A DNA stretch of 64,000 bases, from assembly GCF_014199915.1 (NCBI RefSeq), contig NZ_JACHOO010000003.1, forward strand, positions 626,082 through 690,081. The letters are read 5' to 3'. Below, in pieces: positions 28,038-40,943 of this stretch (positions within the stretch are counted from its first letter, which is position 1; every line of letters begins with the position of its first letter). A program made the position numbers and the translations under genes. The stretch comes from Prosthecomicrobium pneumaticum. GTDB taxonomy: Bacteria; Pseudomonadota; Alphaproteobacteria; Rhizobiales; Kaistiaceae. Under the pieces are notes generated by a model, which made no database searches, had not been told where the DNA came from, and was given only the letters and a program-made list of their open reading frames with translations.

Positions 28038-28371
28038 CGGATCAGCCCGCCCGAAAGGGGAGGGCGGCCGCAATCATCGCACGACGGCAACCGCGCGGTT
28101 CGGAGCGGCCACAATCGGAGGCGATGGGTCTCACGGCCCGCAGCGGACGGCTCCCACACGCGGCGGGCTCGCGCGGTGTGTCGAGGCATACCGCCGCCTC
28201 CCGCCGTCCGCCCATGCGGTCTCGCTTCGCATCGTCCGCGCCCGTCTCCGCATCGGTCCCCGCGACGAATCATAGCGCGCGGTCGCCCGGGGGCCAAGGC
28301 GCTGCGGCGGTGCAGCCATGGCGGGGCGGCGAGGACCGCCGCCCCGAAGCGCCGGAACGGACCTGTCCGGC
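28038..28371. other. 334-bp gene-free stretch with one hairpin
   Basis: Lies between the YihY start and the end of the BA14K-like gene. No coding signal is convincing on either strand. A 9-bp stem GGGGCGGCG / CGCCGCCCC with a 5-nt loop (28323-28345) lies 27 bp past the BA14K-like stop; it lacks a T-tract, so it is at most a weak terminator. The rest should contain the YihY promoter. Confidence 0.5.
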
Positions 28372-28740
28372 TCAGTAGAAGGGAGAGCGGCACTGCCGCC
28401 GCGGGCCGTTATAGGGCTGGAACGTGTTGTCCCAGGCCCGGTAGGAACGATAGCGCGCCTCGCACCAGCGGACATGGCGGGCCGGCAGGCGCCAGGCCGG
28501 CGCCCGGTAGTAGGGCCGGTAATACGGTCGATGGTAGTAATAGCCGGGCGCGACGCGGAAGCCCTGCCAGTGATGCCGCCGATGGTGCCAGCGACGATGC
28601 CGCACCTCGGTCACATCGGACTGCGCCGTCGGCGCCGTCGCCTGGGCCGTCGTCGGCGCAGCGAGCGGGGCCGCCGCGGCGCCGCCGGCCGTGGTGGCGC
28701 AGAGCGTGAGCGCGCAGAGCGCGCGAGAGAGTCTGTTCAT
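28372..28740 (-). CDS. BA14K-like secreted protein
   Basis: 122 residues. A signal peptide (about 1-24, ending GGAAAAPLA) is followed by a His/Arg/Tyr-rich segment and a C-terminal block [20 protein letters not shown] then PYNGPRRQC, which matches the BA14K family of lectin-like or surface proteins of Brucella and relatives. Two Cys residues in the C-terminal block probably form a disulfide. The hydrophilic repeat RPYYRPYYR is low complexity. The start at 28740 gives a normal signal sequence. Confidence 0.8.
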   Translation of the reverse strand: MNRLSRALCALTLCATTAGGAAAAPLAAPTTAQATAPTAQSDVTEVRHRRWHHRRHHWQGFRVAPGYYYHRPYYRPYYRAPAWRLPARHVRWCEARYRSYRAWDNTFQPYNGPRRQCRSPFY

Positions 28741-28873
28741 GCCTCCTCCAAGGTTGAACCGCCCCTCGTCGACCCCGCGGGGAGTGTCGCCGCCGCCGCA
28801 TGAACCGGCGATGAACGACCGTGTCGAACGTCGTTTCCACTTCGTTAAGGCGATCGGCGGATGATCCCGGCCT

Positions 28874-29830
28874 ATGTTGCGTTGCGTCCTGTTGCGTCCC
28901 GCGTCGGCAGTCCTGCTCGGCCTGTTCCTGTCCGGTTGCGGCTTCAACTTCCTCGACGAGGGACGCGAAGCCTGGCGGGACAAGGCCGAGCGGGCCTGTT
29001 TCCGCGAGGGCCGGGTGATCCCCTCGGCCTTCCAGCAGCCGGGCCGCGAGATCGACGGCCGCGGTGCCTGCGGCATCGAGCAGCCGCTCAAGGTTTCCGC
29101 CTTCGACGGCGGCCGCATCAATCTCTCCTCGACCTATCCGCTCGGCTGCAACATCACCGCGACGACCGAGGCCTGGCTCACCAACAGTGTGCAGCCGGCC
29201 GCGCTCGCCTGGTTCGGCGAACCGGTGATCGAGGTGTTGTCGATGGGCTCCTATTCCTGCCGGCCGATCAACCATCGGCGCGGCGCCGAGCTCTCAGAGC
29301 ACGCCTTCGGCAATGCGATCGATGTCGCCGGCTTCAAATTCGCGAGCGGCCGGATCGTGCGGGTGAAGACCCATTGGCGGCGCGGCGCTCCGGAGGAGCA
29401 GGCCTTCCTGCGCACGGTCGCGGCGGCCGCCTGCGGACCGTTCACCACGGTGCTCGGGCCGGGCAGCAACCGGCTGCACGAGGACCATCTCCACCTCGAT
29501 CTCGCCCGGCGCGGCAAGACCGGCCGTTCCGTCTATTGCAGCCCGCGGCTCACCCCGCCCGCCATGCCGGCACCGGGCCTGATGGTCTCGCTGCCGCCCG
29601 CGGAACCGATGCCGGCGCCGCAGTCCCTTGCCGAGCGGTCGATGCTCTATGGCTATCCGAACGGCGAGACGCCGGCGGAAGAGGAGGGGATCGCCGGCAC
29701 GGACGACGTGCTCTACGGCGCGACACCCGCCGCGCCGGCCGCGGCGCTGCCTCCGCCGCCTATGCCGGCCCGGCAGGCGGACGAACGCTGGCTGCCGCCG
29801 GCGCGCGTGCCGCTTTCCTATTCGGAGTAG
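28874..29830 (+). CDS. Extensin-like C-terminal domain lipoprotein
   Basis: 318 residues. The lipobox LFLSGC puts the lipidated Cys at residue 22. The central region is the extensin-like C-terminal domain found in rhizobial proteins: [42 protein letters not shown] and [12 protein letters not shown], with His/Asp residues arranged as in zinc D,D-peptidases. The C-terminal 100 residues are Pro/Ala-rich and disordered. A cell-wall role at the outer or inner membrane is likely but unproven. Confidence 0.88.
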   Translation: MLRCVLLRPASAVLLGLFLSGCGFNFLDEGREAWRDKAERACFREGRVIPSAFQQPGREIDGRGACGIEQPLKVSAFDGGRINLSSTYPLGCNITATTEAWLTNSVQPAALAWFGEPVIEVLSMGSYSCRPINHRRGAELSEHAFGNAIDVAGFKFASGRIVRVKTHWRRGAPEEQAFLRTVAAAACGPFTTVLGPGSNRLHEDHLHLDLARRGKTGRSVYCSPRLTPPAMPAPGLMVSLPPAEPMPAPQSLAERSMLYGYPNGETPAEEEGIAGTDDVLYGATPAAPAAALPPPPMPARQADERWLPPARVPLSYSE

Positions 29831-29931
29831 GTGCGGCGCGGCATGTGACAACCGTCACTGCCGCCCCTCCGGCGAGCGGCTATGGCCTCGCTCGATCGGC
29901 GCCGCTCGGGCGCCGCCCCGGAGAATCCCCA

Positions 29932-30642
29932 ATGACCGTCGCTTCCCTGATCGCGGCCCAGGAGGCCGCCGATGCCCGTTACGATCTCTACGGCACCATC
30001 CATCGTGCGCTGCGCATGGCGGAGATGAGCTTCCTCGCCCGCATCGGTGCGCTCGACGCCGCCGATGACGCGGCGGTCGCCGCGGCGATGGCGGAGCTTC
30101 GCCGGCTGCTGGTGCTCGGCCGTTTCCACCTCACCGACGAGAACGACTTCATCCACACCGCCCTCGAGGAGCGGCTTCCGGGCGCTTCCGCCGGCCTCGC
30201 CGACGATCACGAGGACCATGAACGGTCCTTCGTCGAGCTCGAAGCGTTCGTCGAGGCCATCGAGGCGGCGGAAGGCTCCGCCCGCCGCTCCGCGATCCGC
30301 GCGCTCTATCATCGCTACGCGACCTTCATCGCGCATGATTTCGAGCACATGCTGGAAGAGGAGACGGTGATCCTGCCGATGCTGCACCGGCTGTTCACCG
30401 ATGCCGAACTCGCCGATATCGAGCACCGCATCGTCGCCTCGATCCCGCCGGAGGTGATGACCGACGCGCTGCGGCTGATGTTCCCGGCGGTCGACCCGGT
30501 GGTGCGGATCGAGATGCTCTCCGGCATGCGCGCCGTCATGCCGGCCGAGGTCTTCACCGGCCTCGTCGAGGGCGTCGTCAAGCCGGTGCTCACCGATGCC
30601 GAATGGCGCCGGGTCGATGCGGGGCTCGGCCTCGCCGCCTGA
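29932..30642 (+). CDS. Hemerythrin-like HHE domain protein
   Basis: 236 residues. The first 150 residues form a four-helix bundle with the iron-ligand pattern: H32-type in LYGTIHRALR, H in GRFHLTDENDFIH, DDHEDHERSF and AHDFEHMLEEE. Hemerythrin-like proteins bind oxygen, nitric oxide or iron. The C-terminal 80 residues (EHRIVASIPPEVMTDALRLM and after) form an extra helical segment. I chose the ATG at 29932 since the upstream frame is a shadow of the preceding gene. Confidence 0.85.
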   Translation: MTVASLIAAQEAADARYDLYGTIHRALRMAEMSFLARIGALDAADDAAVAAAMAELRRLLVLGRFHLTDENDFIHTALEERLPGASAGLADDHEDHERSFVELEAFVEAIEAAEGSARRSAIRALYHRYATFIAHDFEHMLEEETVILPMLHRLFTDAELADIEHRIVASIPPEVMTDALRLMFPAVDPVVRIEMLSGMRAVMPAEVFTGLVEGVVKPVLTDAEWRRVDAGLGLAA

Positions 30643-30645
30643 GGC

Positions 30646-30996
30646 TCACGCCGCGCGGCGCGCCTCTGCGCCGCTCTCCTGATAGGCGGTGCCCCAGGCC
30701 TTCAGCGCCTCGATGATCGGTGAAAGGCTCTCGCCGAGCGGGGAGAGCCGGTATTCGACCCGCGGCGGCACCTCGGCATAGACGGTGCGCAGGATCAGCC
30801 CGTCGGCTTCCAGCTCGCGCAGCTGCTTGGTCAGTACGCGTTGCGTCGCACCCGGAGCGCGGCGGCGGATCTCGTTGAAGCGCAGCGTGCCGCCCATCAG
30901 GTGGAAGAGGATCACGCCCTTCCACTTGCCGTCGATCAGATCGAGCGCGGTCTCGACGGCGCATTTCTCGTAAGGGTCGGCGGCGGTCCGGCTCAT
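30646..30996 (-). CDS. HxlR-family winged helix regulator
   Basis: 116 residues, a typical HxlR protein: EKCAVETALDLIDGKWKGVI, FNEIRRRAPGATQRVLTKQL and EYRLSPLGESLSPIIEAL. The Cys in EKCAV is in the position used for redox or electrophile sensing by several HxlR proteins. It is divergent from the oxidoreductase gene at 31112 with 115 bp between them, so it probably regulates that gene. I preferred the ATG at 30996 with GGAG 6 nt upstream. Confidence 0.88.
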   Translation of the reverse strand: MSRTAADPYEKCAVETALDLIDGKWKGVILFHLMGGTLRFNEIRRRAPGATQRVLTKQLRELEADGLILRTVYAEVPPRVEYRLSPLGESLSPIIEALKAWGTAYQESGAEARRAA

Positions 30997-31111
30997 CGGC
31001 GGCTCCATGGTATCCGAACGGTGCCTACAGGCCCGAAAAGTGCATTCTTGCCGTTCCGGCGCATAGTGCCAAAGTGCGCGGCGACGCAACCGAACGCAAG
31101 AGGAAGAGCCG

Positions 31112-32116
31112 ATGCGCGCCGTCGCCTACCGCCAGTCGCTGCCGATCACCGAGGAGGCGGCGCTGCTCGATGTCGTCCTCGACCGTCCCGAACCCGGCCC
31201 GCGCGATCTTCTCGTCCGTGTCGCGGCCGTCTCGGTCAATCCGGTCGACACCAAGGTCCGGAAGCGCGCCGACCCGAAGGGCGAGCCGAAGGTGCTCGGC
31301 TATGATGCCGCGGGCACCGTCGAGGCGGTCGGCGCCGAAGTGACGCTGTTCCGGCCGGGCGACGCCGTCTTCTACGCCGGCTCGATCGCCCGGCCGGGCA
31401 CCAACAGCGAATTCCACTGCGTCGACGAGCGGATCGTCGGTCGCAAGCCGGCAACGCTCTCCTTCGCCGAGGCCGCGGCGATCCCGCTCACCGCGATCAC
31501 CGCCTATGAGCTGCTGTTCGACCGGATCGGCGTCGAGAAAGGCGAGACCGGCCGCTCGCTGCTCGTCATCGGCGGCGCCGGCGGCGTCGGCTCGGTGGCG
31601 ATCCAGCTCGCCCGGGCGCTCACGGGTCTGACGGTCGTCGCCTCCGCCTCGCGGCCGGAGACGGCCGAATGGGTGCGCGCGCTCGGCGCCCATCACGTCG
31701 TCGACCATACCAAGCCGCTGGACGAGGAGGCGGCCCGCATCGGCCTGCCGCAGATCGACATCGTGCTCGCGCTCACGCAGACCGCGACCCACTGGCCGGC
31801 GATCCAGAAGCTCGTCGCGCCGCAGGGCCATGTCGGCATCATCGACGACATGGAGACGCTCGACATCGTCCCCTTCAAGGCGAAGGCTATCGGAATCCAC
31901 TGGGAATCGATGTTCACGCGGCCCGTCTTCGGCACGCCCGACATGATCCGGCAGCACGAGCTGCTCGACGAGGTGGCGGGCCTCGTCGACGCGGGCCGGC
32001 TGCGCACCACGATCCAGAAGACCCTCTCCCCGATCGACGCCGCCAATCTGAAAGCCGCCCACGCCCTCATCGAGAGCGGCCGGTCGATCGGCAAGATCGT
32101 CGTCGAGGGCTGGTAG
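31112..32116 (+). CDS. Zinc-type alcohol dehydrogenase-like / quinone oxidoreductase (MDR superfamily)
   Basis: 334 residues. N-terminal GroES-like fold (AAVSVNPVDTKVRKR, LGYDAAGTVEAVG) and a Rossmann domain with LVIGGAGGVGSVAIQLARAL. The zinc-binding cysteines of classical ADHs are absent, as in NADPH:quinone reductases. The pairing with a divergent HxlR regulator is a recurrent arrangement for electrophile- or quinone-inducible oxidoreductases. Substrate not determinable. Confidence 0.9.
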   Translation: MRAVAYRQSLPITEEAALLDVVLDRPEPGPRDLLVRVAAVSVNPVDTKVRKRADPKGEPKVLGYDAAGTVEAVGAEVTLFRPGDAVFYAGSIARPGTNSEFHCVDERIVGRKPATLSFAEAAAIPLTAITAYELLFDRIGVEKGETGRSLLVIGGAGGVGSVAIQLARALTGLTVVASASRPETAEWVRALGAHHVVDHTKPLDEEAARIGLPQIDIVLALTQTATHWPAIQKLVAPQGHVGIIDDMETLDIVPFKAKAIGIHWESMFTRPVFGTPDMIRQHELLDEVAGLVDAGRLRTTIQKTLSPIDAANLKAAHALIESGRSIGKIVVEGW

Positions 32117-32124
32117 GGGACGCC

Positions 32125-35856
<3,732 letters not shown>

Positions 35857-36026
35857 CTGCCCGCTCCTCGCGCTCGTCCGCGCCGATCAAGCATGCCGTC
35901 CGTGGCGAGGGCAAGCTTGCGCGGGACTTGTGGCGCGAACCCCTGCGGCGGCGCGGCGCGGAGACGCGGCCTCGCGCCGTGCCGCCGCATCGCCTATGAT
36001 GGGTGACTCGTTCCGGTCTGCCTTCC

Positions 36027-36743
36027 ATGAGCCTCTGGTCCCGTCTCGCCGAACTCCTGCACTGCCTGCCCGGCCCCTGCGCCCTCGGGACGTTCGTGGA
36101 CGGCATCGTCGAGACCGTGAAATCGGTGTTCGGCGGCGATCCGGAGATGCGCCGGCAGGTCGCCTTCTCGGTCTCGATGATCGCGCTTTCGGCCAAGATG
36201 GCGAAGGCGGACGGTGTGGTCACCGCGGACGAGGTCGAGGCCTTCCGCCAGCTCTTCGTCATCCCGGAGGGGGAGGCGAAGAACGTCGCCCGGCTCTACA
36301 ACATCGCCCGTCAGGACGTTGCCGGCTTCGAGGCCTATGCGACGAAGCTCGCCGGCCTCTATGAGCGCGGCGCCGAGATCTATGAGGACATCGTCGACGG
36401 ACTGTTCCACATCGCCAAGGCCGACGGTGCCGTGCACGAGAAGGAACTCGCCTATCTCGCCCGGGTGGCCGCGCTGTTCGGCATGACGAGCGCCGCCTTC
36501 CAGCGGATCGAGGCGCGTCACATCGTGCCGGAAGAGGGCGATCCCTATCTGATCCTCGGTGTCGACCGCGCCGCGAGCGACGACGAGGTGAAGCGGCACT
36601 ACCGGCGGATCGTCTCCGCGACGCATCCCGACCGGCTGATCGCCCGCGGCGTGCCGCCCGAATTCATCGCCATCGCGACCCAGAAGCTCGCCGCGCTCAA
36701 CGGCGCCTATGACCGCATCCGCCGGCAGCGGGCCTTCGCTTGA
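36027..36743 (+). CDS. DjlA-like protein (TerB-like plus C-terminal J domain)
   Basis: 238 residues. A TerB-like helical domain (about 50-165; SVSMIALSAKMAKADGVVT, FHIAKADGAVHEKELAYLAR) is followed by a DnaJ domain (about 172-235; DPYLILGVDRAASDDEVKRHYRR, with HPD in SATHPDRL). This is the DjlA-type co-chaperone layout but without an obvious N-terminal membrane anchor. I chose the ATG at 36027 over a GTG 24 bp earlier. Its stop overlaps the next start (TTGA). Confidence 0.88.
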   Translation: MSLWSRLAELLHCLPGPCALGTFVDGIVETVKSVFGGDPEMRRQVAFSVSMIALSAKMAKADGVVTADEVEAFRQLFVIPEGEAKNVARLYNIARQDVAGFEAYATKLAGLYERGAEIYEDIVDGLFHIAKADGAVHEKELAYLARVAALFGMTSAAFQRIEARHIVPEEGDPYLILGVDRAASDDEVKRHYRRIVSATHPDRLIARGVPPEFIAIATQKLAALNGAYDRIRRQRAFA

Positions 36744-37471
36744 TCGCGATCGTCCGGCGGCCGTCGCCGAACCATAATGAGCGCCCGGCCGGCAAGCCGG
36801 TCGACCTCCTGATCCTGCACTATACCGACATGGCGAGCGCGGAGGCGGCGATCGCCTGGCTCGCCGCGCCGGAATCGAAGGTCTCCTGCCACTACGTCGT
36901 CGCCGAGGATGGCGTCGTGACGCAGATGGTCGAGGAGGACCGGCGCGCCTGGCATGCCGGCGTGTCGTCATGGAAGGGCGAGGCCGACGTCAACGGCCGC
37001 TCGATCGGGATCGAGATCGCCAATCGCGGCCATGATCACGGCTATCCGGATTTTCCCGATGTCCAGGTCGAGGCGGTCGCCGCGCTCGCCCGCGACATCT
37101 GCGCACGTCATGGCATACCGGCCGAGCGTGTGCTCGCCCATTCGGACGTCGCGCCGCAGCGCAAGCGCGACCCCGGCGAGAAGTTTCCCTGGGGTCGGCT
37201 GGCGGCCGCCGGCGTCGGCCATTTCGTGCCGCCGGAGCCGATCTCGGGCGGACGCTTCCTTGCCCCCGGCGAGGCCGGCGAGCCGGTCGCCGCACTCCAG
37301 GCGATGCTCGGCTATTACGGCTATGGCCTTGAGATCACCGGCGTTTACGATCCGGCGACCGAGGCGGTGGTGACCGCCTTCCAGCGCCACTTCCGGCCCG
37401 AGCGCGTCGACGGCATCGCCGACCGCTCGACCCTCGCGACGCTGCACAGGCTGGCCCGCGCCCTCGTCTGA
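36740..37471 (+). CDS. N-acetylmuramoyl-L-alanine amidase (AmiD-like) with peptidoglycan-binding domain
   Basis: 243 residues. Amidase_2 domain (about 20-150): LLILHYTDM and CHYVVAEDG start the fold, HAGVSSWKG and LAHSDVAPQRKRDPG give zinc-ligand His residues. A C-terminal peptidoglycan-binding domain follows (about 180-240; AALQAMLGYYGYG, VVTAFQRHFRPE). The start is a TTG overlapping the djlA-like stop; the conserved region begins soon after, so a later start is unlikely. No signal peptide is visible, which is odd for a wall hydrolase. Confidence 0.87.
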   Translation: MIAIVRRPSPNHNERPAGKPVDLLILHYTDMASAEAAIAWLAAPESKVSCHYVVAEDGVVTQMVEEDRRAWHAGVSSWKGEADVNGRSIGIEIANRGHDHGYPDFPDVQVEAVAALARDICARHGIPAERVLAHSDVAPQRKRDPGEKFPWGRLAAAGVGHFVPPEPISGGRFLAPGEAGEPVAALQAMLGYYGYGLEITGVYDPATEAVVTAFQRHFRPERVDGIADRSTLATLHRLARALV

Positions 37472-37628
37472 AAGGACGCTCCCGCGCAGCACCGCCGAGG
37501 CGGCCTGCCGACGCCATCGCGCTCACGAATTACGAAAAATCTTTCACACATTTGAACGGTCGGGCCGCATTTCGGCGCAATTCGGAATCGAAGGGAGCGC
37601 ACCGCAACAGAGTGAGTTTTTACCTATA

Positions 37629-38129
37629 ATGAAATTATCGCTCGCGCCGGTCGCTCTCGCGCTCGCCTTCTGCGCCCTTCAGGCGCTTCCCGCCGCCGCC
37701 GCGTCGGGCCGGCTCCTGAAATCGAACGAGACGCGCATCGAAGCCGCGAATGCCGAGCGTCCCTATGCGACGCTGATCGCCCGCCACGCCGCGGAGAACG
37801 GCGTTCCCCTCGAGCTCGCCCATGCCGTCGTCAGCGTCGAGAGCCGCTACCGGCCGAACATGACGGGCAGCGCCGGCGAGATCGGCCTGATGCAGATCAA
37901 GCTCGCGACGGCGCGGGGCCTCGGCTACACCGGCAGCCGCAAGGCGCTCTACGATCCGGACATCAATCTGCGCTGGGGCATGCTCTATCTCGGCATGGCG
38001 CGCGATCTCGCCGACGGCGACCTCTGCGGCACGATCCTGCGCTACAATGCCGGCCACGCCGCGAAGCGGATGTCGAAGGGGCCGGCGCGCTATTGCTCGA
38101 AGGTCCGGCAGATCCTCGCCAGCAACTGA
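37629..38129 (+). CDS. Lytic transglycosylase domain protein
   Basis: 166 residues. Signal peptide about 1-24 (ALQALPAAAA). The catalytic Glu lies in AVVSVESRYRPNMTGSAGE, followed by IGLMQIKLATARGLGY and later LRYNAGHAAKRM, the SLT family order. It cleaves glycan strands of peptidoglycan in the periplasm. The 157-bp upstream gap contains an AT-rich patch (near 37525-37560) suitable for a promoter. Confidence 0.9.
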   Translation: MKLSLAPVALALAFCALQALPAAAASGRLLKSNETRIEAANAERPYATLIARHAAENGVPLELAHAVVSVESRYRPNMTGSAGEIGLMQIKLATARGLGYTGSRKALYDPDINLRWGMLYLGMARDLADGDLCGTILRYNAGHAAKRMSKGPARYCSKVRQILASN

Positions 38130-38185
38130 CCGCCGCTCCGCTCGGTCGTCGTCGCAGCGTCATCGAGCGCCGCTAGGCAGTCGCG

Positions 38186-39235
38186 ATGATCGAGATTTCC
38201 ACCGAGCGCCTCTCGAAGACCTTTGCTGCGACGCGGGCGCTCGATGCGGTGTCGCTCACCCTTCCGGCGGGCTCCTTCACGGCGCTTCTCGGACCATCGG
38301 GTTGCGGGAAGACGACGCTCCTGCGCCTGATCGCCGGGTTCGAGGCGCCGGACGAGGGTGTCATCCGGTTCGACGGCCGCGTGATCGCCGATCCGCGGCG
38401 CCAGATCGGGCCGGAGGATCGCGGCATCGGCGTGGTGTTCCAGTCCTATGCGCTCTGGCCGCACATGGATGTCGCCGGCAATGTCGGCTATCCGCTCGCC
38501 ACCCGCGGCGTCGGCAGGGCGGAGCGTGCGGCCCGTATCGCCGAAGTGCTCGGCATCGTCGGCCTTTCGGGCGCCGAGGGCCGCCGGATCGACGAGCTTT
38601 CCGGTGGCCAGAGGCAGCGCGTCGCGCTCGCCCGCTGTCTCGTGGCCGAGGCCGGCGTCATCCTGTTCGACGAGCCGCTCGCCAATCTCGACGTGCATCT
38701 GCGCGCCGCCATGGTGGAGGCCTTCCGTGAGGTCCATCGCCGTTCCGGCGCGACCATCCTCTACGTAACCCACGACCAGTCCGAAGCGCTCGCGCTCGCC
38801 GACCGGGTCGCCGTGATGCAGGGCGGGCGGATCGCCCAGCTCGCCGCACCCGAACAGATCTATCGCGCCCCGGCCGATGCGATGGTCGCCGGTTTCGTCG
38901 GGCGCGGCGCGCTCGTCTCCGGCGAGGTCCGCGGCGCCGCGGAGCGACAGGCCACGGTCGAGGTGGCCGGTGTTGCGATCCCCGCGCGCGCCGCGCGCCC
39001 GATGTCCGGATCCGTCCGGCTGCTTCTGCGTCCCGAGGGGTTGCGGATCGCGGCCGATGCACAGGCGCCGGCCCTCGCCGCGACCGTCGCCTCCGCGACC
39101 TATCGCGGCGCGTTCTACGAGGTGGTCGCAGCGATCGCCAACGGCGAGCGCCTCCTCGTCGATTGTGTGGAAGCGCCCGCCGTCGGCGCCCCGATCCGCA
39201 TCGCCGTTTCGGATGCCTGGGTGGTGCCCGGCTAG
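38186..39235 (+). CDS. ABC transporter ATP-binding protein (iron/thiamine/phosphonate type)
   Basis: 349 residues. Walker A GPSGCGKTT, Q-loop VVFQSYALWP, signature LSGGQRQRVALARCL, Walker B VILFDEP and switch His in YVTHDQSEAL are all intact. The C-terminal 110 residues form a TOBE-like regulatory domain. It is FbpC-like. Unusually it lies on the opposite strand, convergent with the permease gene (4-bp overlap of the ends), not in the same operon as permease and binding protein. Confidence 0.9.
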   Translation: MIEISTERLSKTFAATRALDAVSLTLPAGSFTALLGPSGCGKTTLLRLIAGFEAPDEGVIRFDGRVIADPRRQIGPEDRGIGVVFQSYALWPHMDVAGNVGYPLATRGVGRAERAARIAEVLGIVGLSGAEGRRIDELSGGQRQRVALARCLVAEAGVILFDEPLANLDVHLRAAMVEAFREVHRRSGATILYVTHDQSEALALADRVAVMQGGRIAQLAAPEQIYRAPADAMVAGFVGRGALVSGEVRGAAERQATVEVAGVAIPARAARPMSGSVRLLLRPEGLRIAADAQAPALAATVASATYRGAFYEVVAAIANGERLLVDCVEAPAVGAPIRIAVSDAWVVPG

Positions 39236-40938
39236 CGCCAGGGCAGGGTGCCGGCGGGAAGGCGGGCGCCGAGCCGGTCGACGGCGGCGAGGAGCAGCAC
39301 CACGACGGCGAGGGTCGCCGTCGCGATGGCCGCCGCGGCGTTGCCGAGCCCGGCTTCATCGAGGCTGAAGAGTACGACGCCGAGCGTCTCGTTGCCGCCG
39401 GACCAGAGCAGCGCCGATACGGTCAGCTCGTTGAAGGCGCTCATGAAGACGAGCAGGGCCCCGGCGACCGCGGCGGGCAGCGCGATCGGCGCGGTGATGG
39501 TCAGGAGCCGGCGCGGCGCCCGCGCGCCCGACACCGCGGCCGCCTCGTCGAGCTCGCGCGGGATGCGGCCGATCGCGGCGGAAACCGGCTTCAGCGAGAG
39601 GGCGAGGAACCGCATCAGATAGGCGACGAGGATGATCGCGGCCGTCGCGTAGAGGCTGCCGATCAGGGGCAGCGGCCGCAGGAAGAGGAGAATGCAGGCG
39701 ATCGCGAGCACGATGCCGGGGATCGCGTAAGGCAGTTCGACGAGGTTGCGCACGAGCGTGCGGACGCGCGGCGAAAACCGCTCGGTCGCTACCGCGAGCG
39801 GGATGGCCATCGTGGCGAGGATCAGCGCCGCCCCTCCGGCGAGCAGGAAGGAATTGCGGAAGGCCCGCGCCGTCGCCGCCTGGGAGAACAGCACCTCCTC
39901 GAAATTGCGCAGGGTTGCGGTCTCGGGGGAGAGCGGCACGCCGAAGGCGGGCACGAGCGCGGCGGCGAGCAGCGCGGCCGCCGGTAGGACCAGAATGAGG
40001 ACGAGCACAAGACAGGCGAGCAGGGCGGCCGGCAGCCGCAGTGCACCGAGCCGCAGTCGCGGCGGCTGCCCTGTGGAGAAACGTGTCGACCGCCGGCCGA
40101 GTGCCCGGGCCTGGACGATGATGCCGGCGATGGCGAGGCCGGCGATCGGCACCGCGAGCGCCGTCGCCTCCGGCAGCGCGGCCGGACCGAAGCTCGCCAG
40201 GCGCTGATAGATCAGCGTCGTCAGCGTCAGATAGTTGGAGGACATGCCGAGGAGCGCCGGAATGCCGAAATTGCCGATGCCGGAGATGAAGGCGAGCGCC
40301 GCGGCGGCGACGAGAGAGGGCCGAAGCAGCGGCAGGACGATCGTCACGAGGGCGCGCAGGCGCCCGGCGCCCGCGGCCTGCGCCGCCTCGAAGAGATCGC
40401 GCGGCAGGCCGGCGAGGCCGGCGCGCAGCGTCACGAAGACGATCGGTGCGTGCTGGATGCCATAGAGCAGGATGATGCCGCCGCGGCCGGCGATCGGGTT
40501 GCCGCTGCCCGGCGGCGGGGCGAGGCCGACGGCGCCGAGAAGCGCGCTCGATGGGCCGAGGAGATGCAGCCAGGCGAGCGCCGTCACCTGCGGGGCGATC
40601 ATCAGCGGCAGGATGAAGAAGAAGCCGAGCGCGCGCCGGCCGGGCAGGTCGGTGAGCGCGAGGGCGAAGGCGAAGGGTCCGCCGATGGCGAGCGAGACGA
40701 GGGCGCCGAAGAAGGCGGTGTCGAGCGTGTGAACCGCGGCGCGCAGCGCCGCCGGCCGGGCGGGCCGCTCGGCGAGGGCCGCGGGGTCGAAGACGCCGCC
40801 CGGCGCGATCGCCGCGAGGAGCAGCCGTCCGATCGGCAGGGCGGCGAGAAGGCCGATGACCAGCAGCGCGGCGAGAACCGTCGCGGCGCCCTCGTTTCGC
40901 CGGCGGCGCGCCGCCGCCGGACTTTCGATGCGGGCCAT
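39232..40938 (-). CDS. ABC transporter double permease (FbpB-like)
   Basis: 568 residues with about twelve transmembrane segments in two homologous halves, each with its EAA-type loop (FEAAQAAGAGRLRALVTIVL and LDEAAAVSGARAPRRLLTIT). This fused-permease design is found in ferric iron, thiamine and 2-aminoethylphosphonate importers. Five bp separate it from the binding-protein gene upstream, so the two are co-transcribed. Confidence 0.9.
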   Translation of the reverse strand: MARIESPAAARRRRNEGAATVLAALLVIGLLAALPIGRLLLAAIAPGGVFDPAALAERPARPAALRAAVHTLDTAFFGALVSLAIGGPFAFALALTDLPGRRALGFFFILPLMIAPQVTALAWLHLLGPSSALLGAVGLAPPPGSGNPIAGRGGIILLYGIQHAPIVFVTLRAGLAGLPRDLFEAAQAAGAGRLRALVTIVLPLLRPSLVAAAALAFISGIGNFGIPALLGMSSNYLTLTTLIYQRLASFGPAALPEATALAVPIAGLAIAGIIVQARALGRRSTRFSTGQPPRLRLGALRLPAALLACLVLVLILVLPAAALLAAALVPAFGVPLSPETATLRNFEEVLFSQAATARAFRNSFLLAGGAALILATMAIPLAVATERFSPRVRTLVRNLVELPYAIPGIVLAIACILLFLRPLPLIGSLYATAAIILVAYLMRFLALSLKPVSAAIGRIPRELDEAAAVSGARAPRRLLTITAPIALPAAVAGALLVFMSAFNELTVSALLWSGGNETLGVVLFSLDEAGLGNAAAAIATATLAVVVLLLAAVDRLGARLPAGTLPWR

Positions 40939-40943
40939 GGGGC